DNA from: Drosophila persimilis
Taxonomy: Eukaryota; Arthropoda; Insecta; Diptera; Drosophilidae
Assembly (NCBI RefSeq): GCF_003286085.1
Contig: NW_020825288.1
Coordinates: 27,900,001-27,964,000 of the forward strand
DNA length: 64,000 bases
Direction: 5' to 3'
Both the position numbers and the translations under genes were made by a program. Below, piece after piece: positions 24,769 through 35,300 of the stretch. Within the stretch, counting starts at the first letter, position 1. Each line of letters opens with the position of its first letter. The notes below the pieces were generated by a model that was not told the DNA's origin, made no database searches, and saw only the letters and a program-made list of their open reading frames with translations.

Positions 24769-27700
24769 TACTCCCCCCGTGGAAGGATCCATGCCTTTCA
24801 CCTCATCTCGTAGAGGCAATAGACATAGTTTTGCAAGTGCTCTTCGGCTAACACCTGTAGCCATCCTGATCAAGGCGACTCGAGATACGCCATCAGCTCC
24901 TGGGATGAGCTCGAGGATTCTCGCTAGAGGCCACTTCAGAGGAGGGAAGTTCTCGTCCTTAACAAGAACGACATCATTGACGTGAAGCTCAGGATTCCGG
25001 GTGCGCCACTTCGTTCTTTCTTGAAGACTGGTTAAATACGATTGGCGCCAGCGAGACCAAAAGATTTGCTGAAGCTGTGTGACCTTCTGCCAACGGTCCA
25101 AGCGATCGACGTTTAAATGAACCAAGTCAGGCTCCAAGAAGGTTGTGATAGGGGCGCCAACTAGAAAATGGCTGGGCGTGAGTACATCGAGATCTGCAGG
25201 GTTCTCTGAAAGAGGAAACAATGGCCTTGAATTAATGATTGCACAGATATTGCACGCGAGCGTGCGCAGCTCATCAAATCCAAGAAGCGAGGATCCGAGG
25301 GCACGTCGAAGATGATGCTTAGCAAGCTTGACTGACGCCTCCCACAATCCTCCAAAATGTGGCGATCTAGGAGGAATGAAACGCCAATCGATGCAATCGT
25401 TGAGACAAGCTTGATGCACGGCTTCTTGATGACTGTCGCTTAGGAATAGCGACTTAAGTTCCGCCAGTTCGTTCCGCGCTCCAACAAAATTTGTGGCATT
25501 ATCTGACCAAATACGAATCGGTCTTCCACGGGTGCAAATGAAACGGCGAAGAGCAGAGAGGAACGCAGATGTTGTAAGATCCTTCACAAGCTCGATGTGA
25601 ACCGCCTTGGTGGAGAAGCATATAAAAATGCTCATGTAGCACTTTAGTGGGGGCCGGTTTCGAACTTCTGATTTATACAGGAACGGACCGCAATAGTCCA
25701 CGCCGGTAACTAAAAATGCACGAGATTCGCTGACTCTGTCCACCGGAAGATCTGCCATTATTTGCTCGAGAGTTCGAGGCTTCACTCTAAAGCATCTGAC
25801 ACACTTTTGGATTACGTGTGCTACGGTCTTTCGGCCACCGATTGGCCAGTACGTTTGACGAATGATGGCTAATAGCGACTGGGGTCCAGCGTGAAGGTGC
25901 TTTTCGTGTAAGTGCCGTATCAGAGCAGAAGTGATGGAATGATTCTTGGGCAATATTATGGGATGCCGTGCTTCAAAGTCCAAGGTAGAGTTTTTAAGAC
26001 GCCCTCCAACTCGAAGCAAACCGCAATCATCTAAAAATGGCGAAAGAGAGGCGATCGAGCTTGAAGCCTTGATGTCCTTTCGCGTTTCCAGGGCTCTTAT
26101 TTCAGTGGATAGACGAGATTGTTGAGTAAGACGAATAAGCAGTTCGGTTCCCAAACGCAAGTCCTCCACAGTTATTCCAGACTTTCGTCGATGAATGAAT
26201 TTGCATACATACGCAAAAATTCGTTGCATTTTGGGGAAGGAATTTACAAACTTTGATTCTTCCACCAAATATCTTGACGCGCAGTTTGTAATTAGTATGG
26301 TTTTTCGTGCCTCCAAAACCGGCTCTGGAAGAGCAGGTGTACTTGGCCATTGATCCTTACTGGCTGTCAAGTATGTAGGTCCATACTTCCAAAGATGAGA
26401 ATTGATGAGCTCAGCTGGTAATGATCCTCGAGAAAGCATATCGGCAGGGTTTAGATCAGTTGGCACGTGCAGCCAAGACATTCCAGATGTGAGTTCCTGA
26501 ATAACAGAAAGTCTATTAGCGACAAATACATTGAAGTTGGATGGTTGATTCTTGATCCAAGCCAAAACGACTGTGGAGTCACACCAGCAATAATAAGAGC
26601 ACTTGAAGTTCATCAAAGACACTTCATGCATAAGCTGAGCGAGTAGCGCTGCACCACATAATTCCAACTTGGGTATTGTGATAGTCTTCAGTGGCGCTAC
26701 ACGAGATCTGGAAGATAGAAGATTTGCCTTGACTCCATTGTCGCCTTGCGAAACAGCGTAGATGCAAGCTCCATAAGCACTCATGCTGGCATCACAAAAT
26801 CCATGCATTTCAAGGTTGCTGCTTCGAAGGAAAGATAGGCGCGGGAAAGAAATTTGTTGCATAGAGTCAAACTGCTGAATAAAATTGATCCAAGTTGTGC
26901 GTAAGGAGACTGGCAGACTTTCATCCCAATGAAGCTTTTCTTTCCACAGCTGCTGTAGAAATATTTTTGCTTTAGTAATAACTGGCCCTATAAGTCCGAG
27001 TGGATCATAAAATCGTGCAATAGTTGACAATACAACTCGCTTAGTTGGTTTCGAAGGGACTTGATTGGGACAGAATGAAAATAATAGCTCATCCGAAGTG
27101 GGATTCCATGCTAAACCTAGCGTCTTGGTTACATCGCTGCCATCAGTAAATTTAACAAATGTTTCCCTATCTTCATGGGGTGTTTGATCGAGTACATATG
27201 TATCGTTGGAACACCATTTTCTGATCTTGAAATTTCCTTTGGCTAATAGTCCTGACACCTGGCGAATTATTTCCAGCACCTCATTTGTAGTATCTCCCCC
27301 CGTTAGCAAATCATCCACGTAAAAGTCCCGCAGCACAACTTCAGAGCCAATTGGATATGACGAACTCTCGTCTGCCGCTAGTTGGTGCATAGAACGGACG
27401 GCCAGAAATGCTGCTGGTTTCGTTCCATAGGTCACGGTATCCAGCTTGAATGTCCTTAGCTCCTCGAGGGGTGAGTCACGCCACAGTATGCACTGCAGAA
27501 AACTATCTTGGGGCGAGACACGGACGCATCTATACATTTTACAAATGTCACCAGTCAATGCTATACGAAAGGTACGAAATCGAAGAAGAGTCGTAACTAA
27601 CTTTGGCTGAATTGTTGGGCCTGACATCAATATATCGTTGAGGGAATATCCTGTAGATGTACAAGCGGATCCGTCGAAAACTACTCGGAGTTTTGTGGTG

Positions 27701-30003
27701 GTTTTGTCTTCTCTTAAGACGCAGTGATGAGGAAGAAAAAATTTGCATTGTTTAAGTGCGTCACTTTTGACAGGGGACATGTGATTCAAATCGACGTATT
27801 CCTTTATAAATGCGGCGTATTGGGCCTTGAGAAGCGGTTTGCGAACCAACTTGCGCTCTAGATTGAGAAATCTGCGATAGGCTTGTTGATAAGAATCTCC
27901 AAGAAGACTGTCACTCAGCTTTAAAGGCAATTGAACGCAATATTCGCCACTTGGAAGCCGACTGCAATGTTTTTTGAAATGTTCCTCGCAAGCAATTTCC
28001 TCCTTTGTTGCTTCTGTAGCGGGACCGTGGCAGTTTTCCACTTCCCAGAACCTTCGCACTAGCTCATCCAAACCAACGGTAGGCGTTTGACTCAATTCCG
28101 TCGAACTAGAGGCAGCTAGGAGCACTGAGCTGCGGGAGTACTGACCTCCACCTGTGACAACCCAGCCGAGACGGGTTTTTTGTATTATAGGAAGTCCCCT
28201 CTCCAATTTGATCTGTCCAACGCATAAAATGTCGTAAAATAAGCTGGCTCCAATAAGTACATCGATGCGCTGAGATTTGTTAAAGTGTGGGTCAGCAAGG
28301 CTGATATTGGATGGCATTTCCCATTTGGATACATCAAATGAAGAAGCAGGCTGGTTTCCTGTAATACGTGGAGCAACGAGAGCTGTGAGACTCGTGAAGT
28401 AATCGGAAGTCCTGGATTGAATGACCAAATTAACTGAACCTTCCGTGTGAAATGCAGAATCAGCGCCGATACCCGATACTGATACCGACCCTTTGGCTCG
28501 TTTCAGCTGAAGCCTCTGAGCAAAGCGAGAGGTTATTAAATTAATCTGAGAGCCTGAATCCAGAAGAGCCCGGCAAGGAAGAAGATCACCAACTCGACTC
28601 TTTATCATAATGACTGTCGTGGCTAGAAGCACTACGTCTGAGCTAAGATTCTGAGCAGGAGGCGAGCATGGTGATGAAGCGGCAACAAGAGAACTTGAAA
28701 GATTGGGGCCTGGGCATAAGTCTGTCTGAATAGGAGACGTAGTAGCGTTTGCAGGTTCCGTGTTAACTGACGTAGGCAGCGGATTGTTGATATGTAAAAG
28801 GGTATGATGCTTTTCACCGCATGTGCGACAAGAGCCTGAACTGCAGGAGGTATTCCGATGTCCCTTCTTCAAACAGTTGAAGCAAACTCTAAGCTTCCTT
28901 GCCTCTCTAAGACGCAAAGATGGCGAAAGGTTTCCAAAGCGAGTGCAGCTGTAAATGTTATGCCCTTTATTATCACAGAACACGCATTCCAATACGATTG
29001 TATTTGTAGCAACAAGACTGTGTTTTGAATGAGTGATTCGTTTATGTTTTCCAACCTGACTGCTATGGATTTGAATCGACATAGCTTGATCCATGGTCTC
29101 CATGGCTTGACATCTCCTCTCCAAAAAAGCCGAAAAATGGTCCCATGTTGGTATGACGTTAGGGGGCGACAGCTCCTCCCATTTGGTCCTGGTATCAGAG
29201 TCGAGATACTTGTATGTGGAGTTAACGATGATGCATCCAGCTATTTCCTCCATGGTACCCATCGATCTAAGCGCTCTCATGTGAGAATGAAGCTTGTCCG
29301 ATAAAGTACGTAGCTTTGTAGTTGACCCATCTTCAACCTTCTCATGCCTCAGAATCTCAGCGACGTGTGCCTGAAAGATTAAACGTTTATTATTGAAACG
29401 ATTGTTTAAAATGTCCAATGCAATATCATAATTGCTCTCCGATACTTCCAAAGAGCGAACAGCCTCCAGGGCAGGTCCATCCAAACATGAGCGCAGGTGC
29501 TGGAACTTCTCAATCTTTGATAGAAAGGGCTCCTGATCTATTACTGTGCTAAACATCGAGTAAAAGTCTGCCCACTCAGTATAACCTCCACGGAAAGTGG
29601 GAAGTTTAATGTCAGGAATATGATATCGTGACCGTACATTTCCGGAGGCAGTAACGTTGAGCTCGGGTCGTATCGTTGAGTGATGCGGCATGTTCTGGGT
29701 AGTCCTGCGGAGTGCTGAGCGAATACGAACTTCGATTTCCATCGCCAAATCGTCAAAGTTGTTGCTTAAGTCGCTGCCAATTTCGCTTACATCAAGCTCT
29801 TCTAAATTAGAATGAGTAACATTAAATGAGTCGGATATTTTTTCCAAGAATTTTAAATGAACACTTAGCGCATCTTCACTGATTGGGTTGTTTTCATCAT
29901 TCAATATCGTCTCTCGAAGTGAAACGGCTTTGTTGTATATTGAGAGTGCCTTTAGTTTGTAAAAAGACACCCTGTTTTCCGGCACGTCATTAGACTCATC
30001 CAT
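24745..30003 (-). CDS. Gag-Pol polyprotein of BEL/Pao element
   Basis: One frame of 1752 residues from the first ATG at 30003; the frame is open a little further upstream without an ATG. Order: a helical N-terminal Gag-like part with a retrotransposon capsid-like region at about 125-210; zinc knuckles at about 340-353 (CxxC..H..C) and 374-387 (CFNC..GH..C), with a further Cys/His cluster after; aspartic protease with DSG at about 482-484; reverse transcriptase with YVDD at about 895-898; an RNase H aspartate at about 1071; the HHCC zinc site of integrase ending CVRC at about 1401-1404; integrase acidic triad at about 1436, 1501 and 1555; and a C-terminal domain typical of Pao integrases. The last seven residues are encoded by the 3' LTR. 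No stop or frameshift is present. A single frame means Gag and Pol are made as one protein and cut by its own protease. Confidence 0.95.
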   Translation of the reverse strand: MDESNDVPENRVSFYKLKALSIYNKAVSLRETILNDENNPISEDALSVHLKFLEKISDSFNVTHSNLEELDVSEIGSDLSNNFDDLAMEIEVRIRSALRRTTQNMPHHSTIRPELNVTASGNVRSRYHIPDIKLPTFRGGYTEWADFYSMFSTVIDQEPFLSKIEKFQHLRSCLDGPALEAVRSLEVSESNYDIALDILNNRFNNKRLIFQAHVAEILRHEKVEDGSTTKLRTLSDKLHSHMRALRSMGTMEEIAGCIIVNSTYKYLDSDTRTKWEELSPPNVIPTWDHFSAFLERRCQAMETMDQAMSIQIHSSQVGKHKRITHSKHSLVATNTIVLECVFCDNKGHNIYSCTRFGNLSPSLRLREARKLRVCFNCLKKGHRNTSCSSGSCRTCGEKHHTLLHINNPLPTSVNTEPANATTSPIQTDLCPGPNLSSSLVAASSPCSPPAQNLSSDVVLLATTVIMIKSRVGDLLPCRALLDSGSQINLITSRFAQRLQLKRAKGSVSVSGIGADSAFHTEGSVNLVIQSRTSDYFTSLTALVAPRITGNQPASSFDVSKWEMPSNISLADPHFNKSQRIDVLIGASLFYDILCVGQIKLERGLPIIQKTRLGWVVTGGGQYSRSSVLLAASSSTELSQTPTVGLDELVRRFWEVENCHGPATEATKEEIACEEHFKKHCSRLPSGEYCVQLPLKLSDSLLGDSYQQAYRRFLNLERKLVRKPLLKAQYAAFIKEYVDLNHMSPVKSDALKQCKFFLPHHCVLREDKTTTKLRVVFDGSACTSTGYSLNDILMSGPTIQPKLVTTLLRFRTFRIALTGDICKMYRCVRVSPQDSFLQCILWRDSPLEELRTFKLDTVTYGTKPAAFLAVRSMHQLAADESSSYPIGSEVVLRDFYVDDLLTGGDTTNEVLEIIRQVSGLLAKGNFKIRKWCSNDTYVLDQTPHEDRETFVKFTDGSDVTKTLGLAWNPTSDELLFSFCPNQVPSKPTKRVVLSTIARFYDPLGLIGPVITKAKIFLQQLWKEKLHWDESLPVSLRTTWINFIQQFDSMQQISFPRLSFLRSSNLEMHGFCDASMSAYGACIYAVSQGDNGVKANLLSSRSRVAPLKTITIPKLELCGAALLAQLMHEVSLMNFKCSYYCWCDSTVVLAWIKNQPSNFNVFVANRLSVIQELTSGMSWLHVPTDLNPADMLSRGSLPAELINSHLWKYGPTYLTASKDQWPSTPALPEPVLEARKTILITNCASRYLVEESKFVNSFPKMQRIFAYVCKFIHRRKSGITVEDLRLGTELLIRLTQQSRLSTEIRALETRKDIKASSSIASLSPFLDDCGLLRVGGRLKNSTLDFEARHPIILPKNHSITSALIRHLHEKHLHAGPQSLLAIIRQTYWPIGGRKTVAHVIQKCVRCFRVKPRTLEQIMADLPVDRVSESRAFLVTGVDYCGPFLYKSEVRNRPPLKCYMSIFICFSTKAVHIELVKDLTTSAFLSALRRFICTRGRPIRIWSDNATNFVGARNELAELKSLFLSDSHQEAVHQACLNDCIDWRFIPPRSPHFGGLWEASVKLAKHHLRRALGSSLLGFDELRTLACNICAIINSRPLFPLSENPADLDVLTPSHFLVGAPITTFLEPDLVHLNVDRLDRWQKVTQLQQIFWSRWRQSYLTSLQERTKWRTRNPELHVNDVVLVKDENFPPLKWPLARILELIPGADGVSRVALIRMATGVSRRALAKLCLLPLRDEVKGMDPSTGGVCSGEARV
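24771..24778 (-). other. Polypurine tract
   Basis: The minus strand reads GGGGGGAG followed by TA immediately before the 3' LTR, the expected place for the plus-strand primer. Confidence 0.8.
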
Positions 30004-30239
30004 TTTCGACAGGCAGCAGCGAGCAAAGCACAAAGAAGAATCGAAGAACCAACCGTTTGATTTTTTTGGTATGCAAGCGCAAGTGCAGCGAACCCGAAGC
30101 CGCTAATGCACGTAGCTGTATTAGTGCTTGTAAGCAAGCGCGCGACGAAATGGGAACTAACCGCTTCGCGTTCGAACAGTTATGTTTAGCGGATAATTTT
30201 CACTGTTTATAATTGTTTATTTCCAAATTGTTACTGACG

Positions 30240-30257
30240 ATCACGTCGGGGTCACCA
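30240..30257 (-). other. Primer-binding site, tRNA-Trp type
   Basis: The 18 bases just inside the 5' LTR, two bases from its edge, read on the minus strand TGGTGACCCCGACGTGAT. This is complementary to the 3' end of eukaryotic tRNA-Trp including CCA, as I remember that sequence. Confidence 0.75.
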
Positions 30258-30259
30258 AA

Positions 30260-30734
30260 TGTTGAGACAACGAGCTTTTTCGCTGACTATGATTGTTCAA
30301 TAATTTCACAAATTATTAATTTCCGAAAACGTTATAAATTTTATTATAGGTATTTGTGTGTTGAGGGTGGCCAAAGATGCCAGAGCCTTTTACAATAGTA
30401 TTAGAGTGAAACACTTGGATGAGGCAAGCGAGCCGATCTCGAGCCAAAGTAATAGATTGGGGACAAAAGGGGTCTGTTCTCCAACTATATCAAGCGGTAA
30501 CTGCTAGAGCAGGCGCAGCTGCTGACGGCTTAGCGACGGCATAGGAAAGAAAAGATAACAAGAGCGAGCATAGATAAGAATAGATGATTAAATGAGAGCA
30601 TGTTGCTGAGCGAGCATGGATAAAGCTACGCTTACGTTACGTTAGTTTAGTATAATGACCAAAATAGAAAAGAAAGTGAATTGATAGGCAATAAAACAAT
30701 GGTATAAAATTTACACTCGGGCTTCGCCCGAACA
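30260..30734 (-). repeat. BEL/Pao 5' LTR (475 bp)
   Basis: Upstream LTR in the sense of the element. It should carry the element's promoter. A minus-strand TATAAAATTTA-type stretch is not obvious at the usual place, but AT-rich TTTTATACC lies near its beginning. By eye I see no difference from the other LTR. Confidence 0.95.
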
Positions 30735-30739
30735 GCCCC
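30735..30739. repeat. Target-site duplication, right copy
   Basis: GCCCC, matching 24289-24293. Confidence 0.85.
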
Positions 30740-31569
30740 TCAACCAACCTTAAGGCAAAATAAAATTAGAAAAACAGTATTCTAATCTATATTCATAAGG
30801 AAAAACACTCGACAAACAGCTAGAACCTCAACTTAATAAAAACTATCACTGGTAAAGAATTTTCTAAATTATAATATAGTTTTATAGATAGACATAAATA
30901 TATGTATAGTCACTGCGCCATTTCCCGGTTTTGCCACGCGATCTAACGTGTTTGAATCAAGTTAACAGTATAATCACCTAACAATATTTACTATATACTC
31001 GTATATACATTTATTGCAATATTTTTTTGTATATAAGGTACTTAATTGGTCAATTACTCGTCTAGCAGTCGATCGAATTGCCCTGCTGTCCAGAACCCTT
31101 CCGGTGGCTTGTTTCGTTGATAATTTATTAAGAGCTTCATAGGCACTGCTCTTGGGCTCCTCCTAAGGGCTCATCACCTGATTTTAATGAATTTTCAATT
31201 AGATAAGTTGCACATGGAACAGCCAGAGGCAGCCAAGGACATTAAATGTTAAATGATAGGCCCAAATGCCAGTGGCAGTAAGAGAGTGGAGACCCGAGAC
31301 CTGTGTCCAGGCCGGTCATAAATTATGGAATAAGCAACCTACCAGAACAGACAGCAGAACAATGTGCATGCACTCTGTAGGTACTCGTAAATAAACCACT
31401 CCGATGCAAGATAATCAGCATTAAAAGATATTAATGTGAACTGTACTTTAAAGGCATATATTTGACTTTAAGATTAGTAGATTTCTGATGTGGTCAAAAC
31501 GATCAACAGAATGGTTTTTAAAACTTCTAGAATTTTAATAAAACAAATACGATTTTGTTTCCCCCCCTC
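30740..31569. other. Intergenic between BEL element and UbcD10
   Basis: 830 bp of AT-rich DNA that would form the UbcD10 3' flank. No gene or structured RNA is recognised. Confidence 0.5.
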
Positions 31570-32034
31570 CTAGTGTGGGCGCTTCTCGGCATTCTTTTTG
31601 GTGAACTCCTCGGCATTCTTCATGAACTTCTTGCGATTGGTGACAAACTCCTCGGCCACATCGGCCCGCAAAGAATGTTCGGGCTCCGGTTCATGAAGGA
31701 TGCCCACAAGAGCCTCCAGTACCTTTTCTGTGCTGGTTGTGGGCTTCCAGTTGTCCGAGCTAATGATGGGCAGACACACCAGACCAGTTTCATCGATGTT
31801 GGGATGATAGATCTTCGTTTTAAACATGACCTTGGGTGGCTGGAAGGGATACACGTCGGGGAAGGTCACCTCAATGCGAAAGGCACCCTTGTTGTAGGGT
31901 GGACGCTCTGGCACCAGCAGGATCTTCCACACCATAATCGATTCATCGCTGGCCTGAATGTTGCACCAAGTCTTCTTTTCGACAGATCCAAGCAGATCGG
32001 CGAGCTCCCGAGTTAAACGCCGTGTGGCACTCAT
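31570..32034 (-). CDS. UbcD10: UbcD10, UBE2L3/UbcH7-type E2 enzyme
   Basis: Ubiquitin-conjugating enzyme of 154 residues in one exon, the same length as human UBE2L3 (UbcH7). It accepts ubiquitin from E1 on a cysteine and passes it to HECT or RBR ligases, in cytosol and nucleus. The UBC fold is complete. HPN is at 77-79 and the active Cys is at about 87 in GLVCLPI. YPFQPP carries the E3-contacting Phe (about 64). HEPEPEH has the His (about 120) that marks this cysteine-reactive subgroup. The C-terminus [15 protein letters not shown] is nearly as in UBE2L3. Only 285 bp separate its start from the alpha-Est7 stop codon, so its promoter must be very compact or overlap the alpha-Est7 3' end. UbcD10 is a known passenger gene in the Drosophila alpha-esterase cluster. 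Confidence 0.95.
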   Translation of the reverse strand: MSATRRLTRELADLLGSVEKKTWCNIQASDESIMVWKILLVPERPPYNKGAFRIEVTFPDVYPFQPPKVMFKTKIYHPNIDETGLVCLPIISSDNWKPTTSTEKVLEALVGILHEPEPEHSLRADVAEEFVTNRKKFMKNAEEFTKKNAEKRPH

Positions 32035-32319
32035 TTTTCCGAGGGTAAAAACGTTTGTAGGGAATAAAGTTTAGAATTTCTAAAGTCGAAAAAAATGGAA
32101 CGATGTTTGCTAGTCCGAACTGGGCGGAGACTGAAATATAGCTGTGATTTCTGACAGAAAATCCAGTGTTCATCTTAAAGATTCTTTTGTAAGTTCTTTT
32201 CAATAAGAAGTTGTGAATTTAAGGAAATGCAACATTCCATTTAACTATCTTTATTATATCTGTCTATGTCAGATACTGAAGTGCTATAAGATATACCCTC
32301 GCCTCACAGTTCCAGCTCC

Positions 32320-35300
32320 TCAGAAGAGTAGCTGCTTATTATCCACGTAAAGACTCTGCCAGACCTTCAGTTTGGGCCATTCGGGCAGTTCAATATGCTT
32401 CAGTTCATCGCTAATATTTAGACACTTGAAGACCTCATCGGATTTGCGTACTGGGTCCCATGTCAGCGTATCCATTCCATTGATCTTCTCGCTATAGGGA
32501 TTGCCCGTGGCCGCGAACTGTGTCCATATGCCAATGGTTCTCTCGATGTTCCGGTATTCCCTGCTGTCCTTGGGCAGACGACGGGCCAGTAGGCTGCTGA
32601 ACTGATAGCCCAAATCGTCGGCATGGCTCACACCCTTGACCCCGCGACCAAAGCGCATAAGTCTATAAGGGTATATAATCTCTTCGGAATCGAAATCATA
32701 CCGATAGAAGTACACAGGGGCGCCAGCGGCATGGGCATGGCGAGAGTGCACCACCCGCAATGCAGGAAAAACAAAGTAAAATAGTGAACAAACCTGGAAA
32801 AGAGAGAAATTAATCAATATTCAGATATATAAATAGGAAAAACTTACATCCATATAGTTATCGGCGGTGGCGGCATCCCCGGTACGATGTGCATCGCGTA
32901 TTTTCGAGCCCCACAGTTCTATCGCTTCCTTTGAGGGCTCCGTGGCAAGCAATTCACGTGGTATGAAAGGAGTGCCAGCATCCACCTGCTTCACCGTTTG
33001 TGGCAGCATTTTTATCTCTAAAAAATAGCAAACAAATCACAGATTTCCCAGAAGTAAACTCTTTAGAGAGTATCCCTACCTGGCAGCCACAGTAGACCCT
33101 CGTAGGATGTATTTCCTATCAGCATGGGTATGGTATTGCTCCAGGCGGTCTTCATCATTTCGATGGGAGGCTTAGGCACCACACAATCGGGGGTTGTATA
33201 GGGCTCCAGCGATGGGCCAAAGGCAAACATTATCTTATTCGTGCGATCCTCCAACGTTAGAACATTCTCCTCGACACGTATCAGATCTTTGGCCTTTACA
33301 TTCTGCAAAAACTCCAGCACATCCTTGTCTTTGTCCTCGCCCTTGTAGCCAGCCAGTTTGGCTATTCTATAGGGGTTGTGGGTGATGTCTCCATTGTAGG
33401 CCCAAGGGGCGATGGCACTGCCCGACTGCAGGATGCCGCGATGGAAGAGACCCTGCGTTTGGTCAGTGATCATCATGTAGTGGGTGGAGGCAGCTCCGGC
33501 ACTCTCGCCGAACACTGTGATGCAATTGGGATCGCCACCGAAGTTGGCGCAATTGTTTTTGATCCATTTGAGAGCCATCACCTGATCCTTGAGGCCCGCA
33601 TTGCCAGGGACATTCAGCTCGGGGGACTTTAAGCTAAGGAAACCTGAAAAAGGATACAAAAAAGTTACTTAAAATCCCCTTTGGAGTTGGTTTTCGCTTA
33701 CCTAAGGCTCCCAGGCGATATTGAATGGTCACCAGAACAACGTCTTCCTTGATAAAGTAGTCCGGTCCATACCAATCCCTATTGGCTTCGCCAACGATGA
33801 AGCCACCGCCGTGTATCCAAACCATAACAGGGCGTGGCTTATCGGGGGTCACCTTAAGGGGATAGAAAAATATACATGGACATACATGTATGTGAGTTGT
33901 TTGTGGGGCAATAATCATGGAAACCCAATCAAATATTAATTTCTACTCACATTATTGGTATAGACATTCAAATAGAGGCAATCCTCAGAGCCCTCTACCT
34001 TATCGAGAACGAATTGCACCTGGACGGACTTATCCCTCGCCTGACTACAGTCCCTTTCCCCCTCCCACGGGGTGGGTCGCTGGGGGGCCCTGAAGCGCAG
34101 CTCGCCAACGGGTGGCTGGGCATAGGGGATGCCCTCGAAGCTGAAGTAGGGCACATCGTACATGGACAGACGCTTCAGACCCCTCACTTTGCCGTACTCG
34201 GTGTCGGCAACAATGGTCTCATTGGTGGTCTGGCGATACTGCTGGACTTTATGCTCGATGGTTCTGCAAAATGTACGACAGAGTTGTACTATAATTAGCA
34301 TAACAATATTGGATCCGGTGGGAAGATAATTTGATATTTTTGTCACAGAGTCAATTATTTTAATTCGTTCTCAAAGCCCCACATTCCAGGGGCTGTCTCT
34401 CTGTCTGTCGGTACAGACTGCATGCATTGCATTAAATTTAAATTGTTTTGCCTGTCTGCCCATCCCTCAGACACACAGATACACAGATACACAGATACAG
34501 TGGCAGCTACAGATACAGTAGCAGCTCCCCAGCCTCTGTTTCAGTCGACTGTGTGTGTGTTGTGGTCCACCTGCTAACCCAGGCACGTCTGTCAGTGATA
34601 AATTAACAGACACTCTCTTCTGCTGACTAGTTTCGCCCCAAAATTTAAAGCCCGAGAAGTTCCAGAGTTCCTAAATCATTCTGCGGGAGATGCTGCCCAT
34701 CCTTTTGGACTCCACACCACACCAGAAAATAATCTGTAATCTTGGGAATATATTATAGCCATAAGCCATTGTTCCTACTCTCTTATCAGCAGCTGTCAGT
34801 GTTATCACTCCACAGGGACAGAGAGAGAGAGAGAGAGAGAGCTCTTAAGTAGACTTAATTGCTTTACTTTTAATTTAAAAAACACGTATATAAAATTGCA
34901 ATCATCCGAATGTACTGTGCAGAGGTCCGGGTGATGTATATAAATATAAACATTAATTGCAAATTATTAGTCCCCAGCACACAAATTTTATTATGAAAAA
35001 TAGTTTATAATTATACGCACGTCAGACAGAGTTAATTACATTACAAAATAAAATCACACCTTTTTAGCTGTCAATGTGATATAATTTTAATTTGCCAATT
35101 AATTGGCAAACGAAATGGTGGGTGGGGGAGAGGAAACATTTTTAAAATGCGATAATCGACTGCAATATCAAGGTCACAGAATGATAAGAACTGTACTTAG
35201 AAGACTGTAGGATTGTGATAAGTTTGGAAGAATTGAATAAAAATCACTGGAAAATACACTGGAATTCATTTTAATTTCACCATGTTATCAAATGTTTGCT

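Larger units (their letters stand above)
24294..30734 (-). mobile_element. Complete BEL/Pao LTR retrotransposon
   Basis: A 6441-bp element with two identical-looking 475-bp LTRs, a 5-bp target duplication (GCCCC), a primer-binding site, a polypurine tract and one uninterrupted Gag-Pol frame. Protein domain order (protease, reverse transcriptase, RNase H, integrase) and the A17-type protease place it in the BEL/Pao superfamily. No envelope frame is present. It is inserted between alpha-Est8 and UbcD10, in the same orientation as the genes. All parts needed for retrotransposition are visible, so it is probably a recent and perhaps active copy. I cannot name the family without a library search. 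Confidence 0.96.

Noticed and set aside
30004..30033. Upstream extension of the BEL/Pao frame
   Set aside because: The frame is open here but the first codon is TTG; the first ATG is at 30003.
34400..34560. tRNA or other structured RNA in alpha-Est7 intron 1
   Set aside because: The repeated CAGATACA and CAGCTACAGATACAG sequences are simple repeats and I see no cloverleaf; no tRNA or rRNA gene was found in the window.
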